Shown here: piece after piece, positions 62,901 to 64,000 of the stretch
How the letters are laid out: each line of letters starts with the position of its first letter
How positions within the stretch are numbered: the stretch's first letter is position 1
From: Acanthaster planci
Taxonomy: Eukaryota > Echinodermata > Asteroidea > Valvatida > Acanthasteridae
Assembly: GCF_001949145.1 (NCBI RefSeq)
Contig: NW_019091369.1
Span: forward strand, 3,887,758-3,951,757
Direction: 5' to 3'
DNA length: 64,000 bases
Program-made: the position numbers and the translations under genes
Notes under the pieces: model-generated
Told to the model about the DNA's origin: nothing
The model's database searches: none
What the model saw: the letters and a program-made list of their open reading frames with translations, nothing else

Positions 62901-64000
62901 ATAAAATCATTTTTTGTTAACATGCGAAACATGAAAAACAACACCGGATCATTGAAATAAAGAAAATTTACAACAGCACTAATATCCATTCTTTTAGCGG
63001 CAAATTTTAGCCTGAAAATAGCTGTAACATTGAAGTTTCTGCCTTGAATGGCGTACACAAAAGGGAACGCTCTAGAAAATGGGTATGACTACAGAACCCG
63101 GGTAAAGGTGTATCATATTGGGACAAGGTCAATTCTGGTCTGACGCTATATAATCCCTTCCACAATGCTTGTCATTTCCGAACACTTTGAATCTCTTTCT
63201 CAATTTGGGTCTTCAATAATTGAGTGGCAGTCCTTGATCAAATTCCGCTGTAAGAGAGTATCCACTCCACCCTCTGGTGATCAAAGTTCATCCCCATGTG
63301 CAAATATTTGTTCGTCAGATATGTTCGACCAGTGCACATGTAGTTTTCCCGGGAGTTTTTATAACACTTGTAAATAAGTCATTAGTATGCAAAATGTCAA
63401 AATAAGTTATATGCCAAAACTTATCTGCCCAAGGTAAATTGAAGTTTCACAGGTAAAGAATTATTTCCGTTCTGTCTTGTTATCGCATAAGTATCTTGGG
63501 GGAGGAAGGAACAGGTTCAACCGGCAAAACTGATATAGTCAAAGGCTTTTATGTTCACATTAAAATATTATCCAAAGCCGTAGTGTCAAATGTAATCATT
63601 TTTCTTAACGCTATTTCACGATAAATGGGCCAGTCACACACACATTTCCCCCGTTCAAGAAAATGAAAAAAATGACAGTTTTGCTGCAAGTCCACTAATT
63701 CTGAGAGTTTTAAGCAAGACCTTTTTTAATTCCATTCCTGCCCAATATTCCAAATATGTTTTCCTGTACTAAGTTCAACATTTCACTCGAGTTTGAACAG
63801 GGATTTAGTTTTGTGGCAATTGTATAACAAACTTACAAAAGTTTACCTGAGCCATATTAACCCAAACCCCCTGGGGTGTATGTAAAATCGTATTAAAATT
63901 GAAGGATTTGGGAGTGTTAGGGTTAAACAGAAGGACAAGTAGCCGAAGGATTGGAACAGGATTTCCATTCCCTGACGTAACTGGGGTACATTTGGCAAGG
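59986..64000. other. PFN4 3' UTR and gene-free tail of window
   Basis: No further exon recognised. The first few hundred bases should be PFN4 3' UTR, with AATAAA at 60324-60329. A GT-rich microsatellite (TGTGTGTGTACATGTATGTG) lies at about 61258-61290. The rest is AT-rich with no detectable gene. Confidence 0.5.
60313..60690 (-). repeat. Possible interspersed repeat with ATA/TTA tail
   Basis: An (AAT)n run at 60313-60328 adjoins TGGATTTGGCAAACGCCCTC, followed by about 350 bp with a G+C-rich part at 60500-60690. Read on the minus strand, it begins near CCCAGTGGTTAGCGGACC, which resembles a tRNA-type A box, and ends in TTATTATTATT, as SINEs often do. No B box or target duplication was found. 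Confidence 0.3.

Noticed and set aside
63165-63377. 70-codon plus-strand frame with several Cys and a TATATAA just upstream
   Set aside because: There is no signal peptide, regular Cys pattern or similarity I recognise, and the TATA box is too close to the ATG to be convincing.

Overview
This is intron-rich metazoan DNA, most likely from an invertebrate deuterostome. No taxon is proven. The evidence is the gene set (NOX2-type oxidase, mitochondrial creatine kinase, tailless/TLX receptor, profilin-4, FAM228), vertebrate-like exon structures with GT-AG introns, and the many small DNA transposons and fold-back repeats. TACATGTA and AGGCCTA words are frequent, but this is only a weak hint. The assembly has two N gaps (1578-2289 and 15146-15813) and a single N at 35059.

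Six protein-coding genes can be rebuilt exon by exon. (1) Positions 925-2830 (+) hold the 3' part of a mitochondrial pyruvate carrier 1 gene; its 5' end lies outside the window and its middle falls in the first gap. The last exon encodes an unusual Ala/Pro/Thr-rich tail. (2) Positions 5556-17852 (+) hold a complete 13-exon NOX2-like NADPH oxidase of 583 aa. (3) Positions 19262-23800 (-) hold a complete 8-exon mitochondrial-type creatine kinase of 414 aa, convergent with the oxidase. (4) Positions 26427-35868 (-) hold a complete 7-exon tailless/NR2E1 nuclear receptor of 395 aa. It has a 28-nt coding first exon, a 6.2-kb first intron and about 10.8 kb of gene-free DNA upstream. (5) Positions 46717-51263 (-) hold a 7-exon FAM228-family gene of 335 aa. 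(6) Positions 58096-59985 (+) hold a profilin-4 gene of 128 aa, head-to-head with FAM228.

The genes do not form an operon or one pathway. MPC1 (pyruvate entry) and the creatine kinase (phosphocreatine shuttle) are both mitochondrial energy genes. The oxidase makes superoxide, and TLX is a developmental transcription factor. The pairing of FAM228 with PFN4 matches the neighbourhood of FAM228B and PFN4 in human and is probably ancient linkage.

Repeats fill introns and spacers. There are three hAT-type insertions with recognisable 8-bp target-site duplications (10148-10627, 25916-26175, 48151-48411). Several fold-back or terminal-inverted-repeat elements lie at 6000-6178, 6915-7232, 33770-33995, 36710-36908, 44791-45170, 52396-52628, 58804-58978 and 59401-59732. 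A 1.16-kb minisatellite of a 21-22 bp unit sits in NR2E1 intron 1, and smaller arrays are at 2290-2430, 3908-3995 and 5382-5425. I found no convincing tRNA, rRNA, miRNA or CRISPR array.
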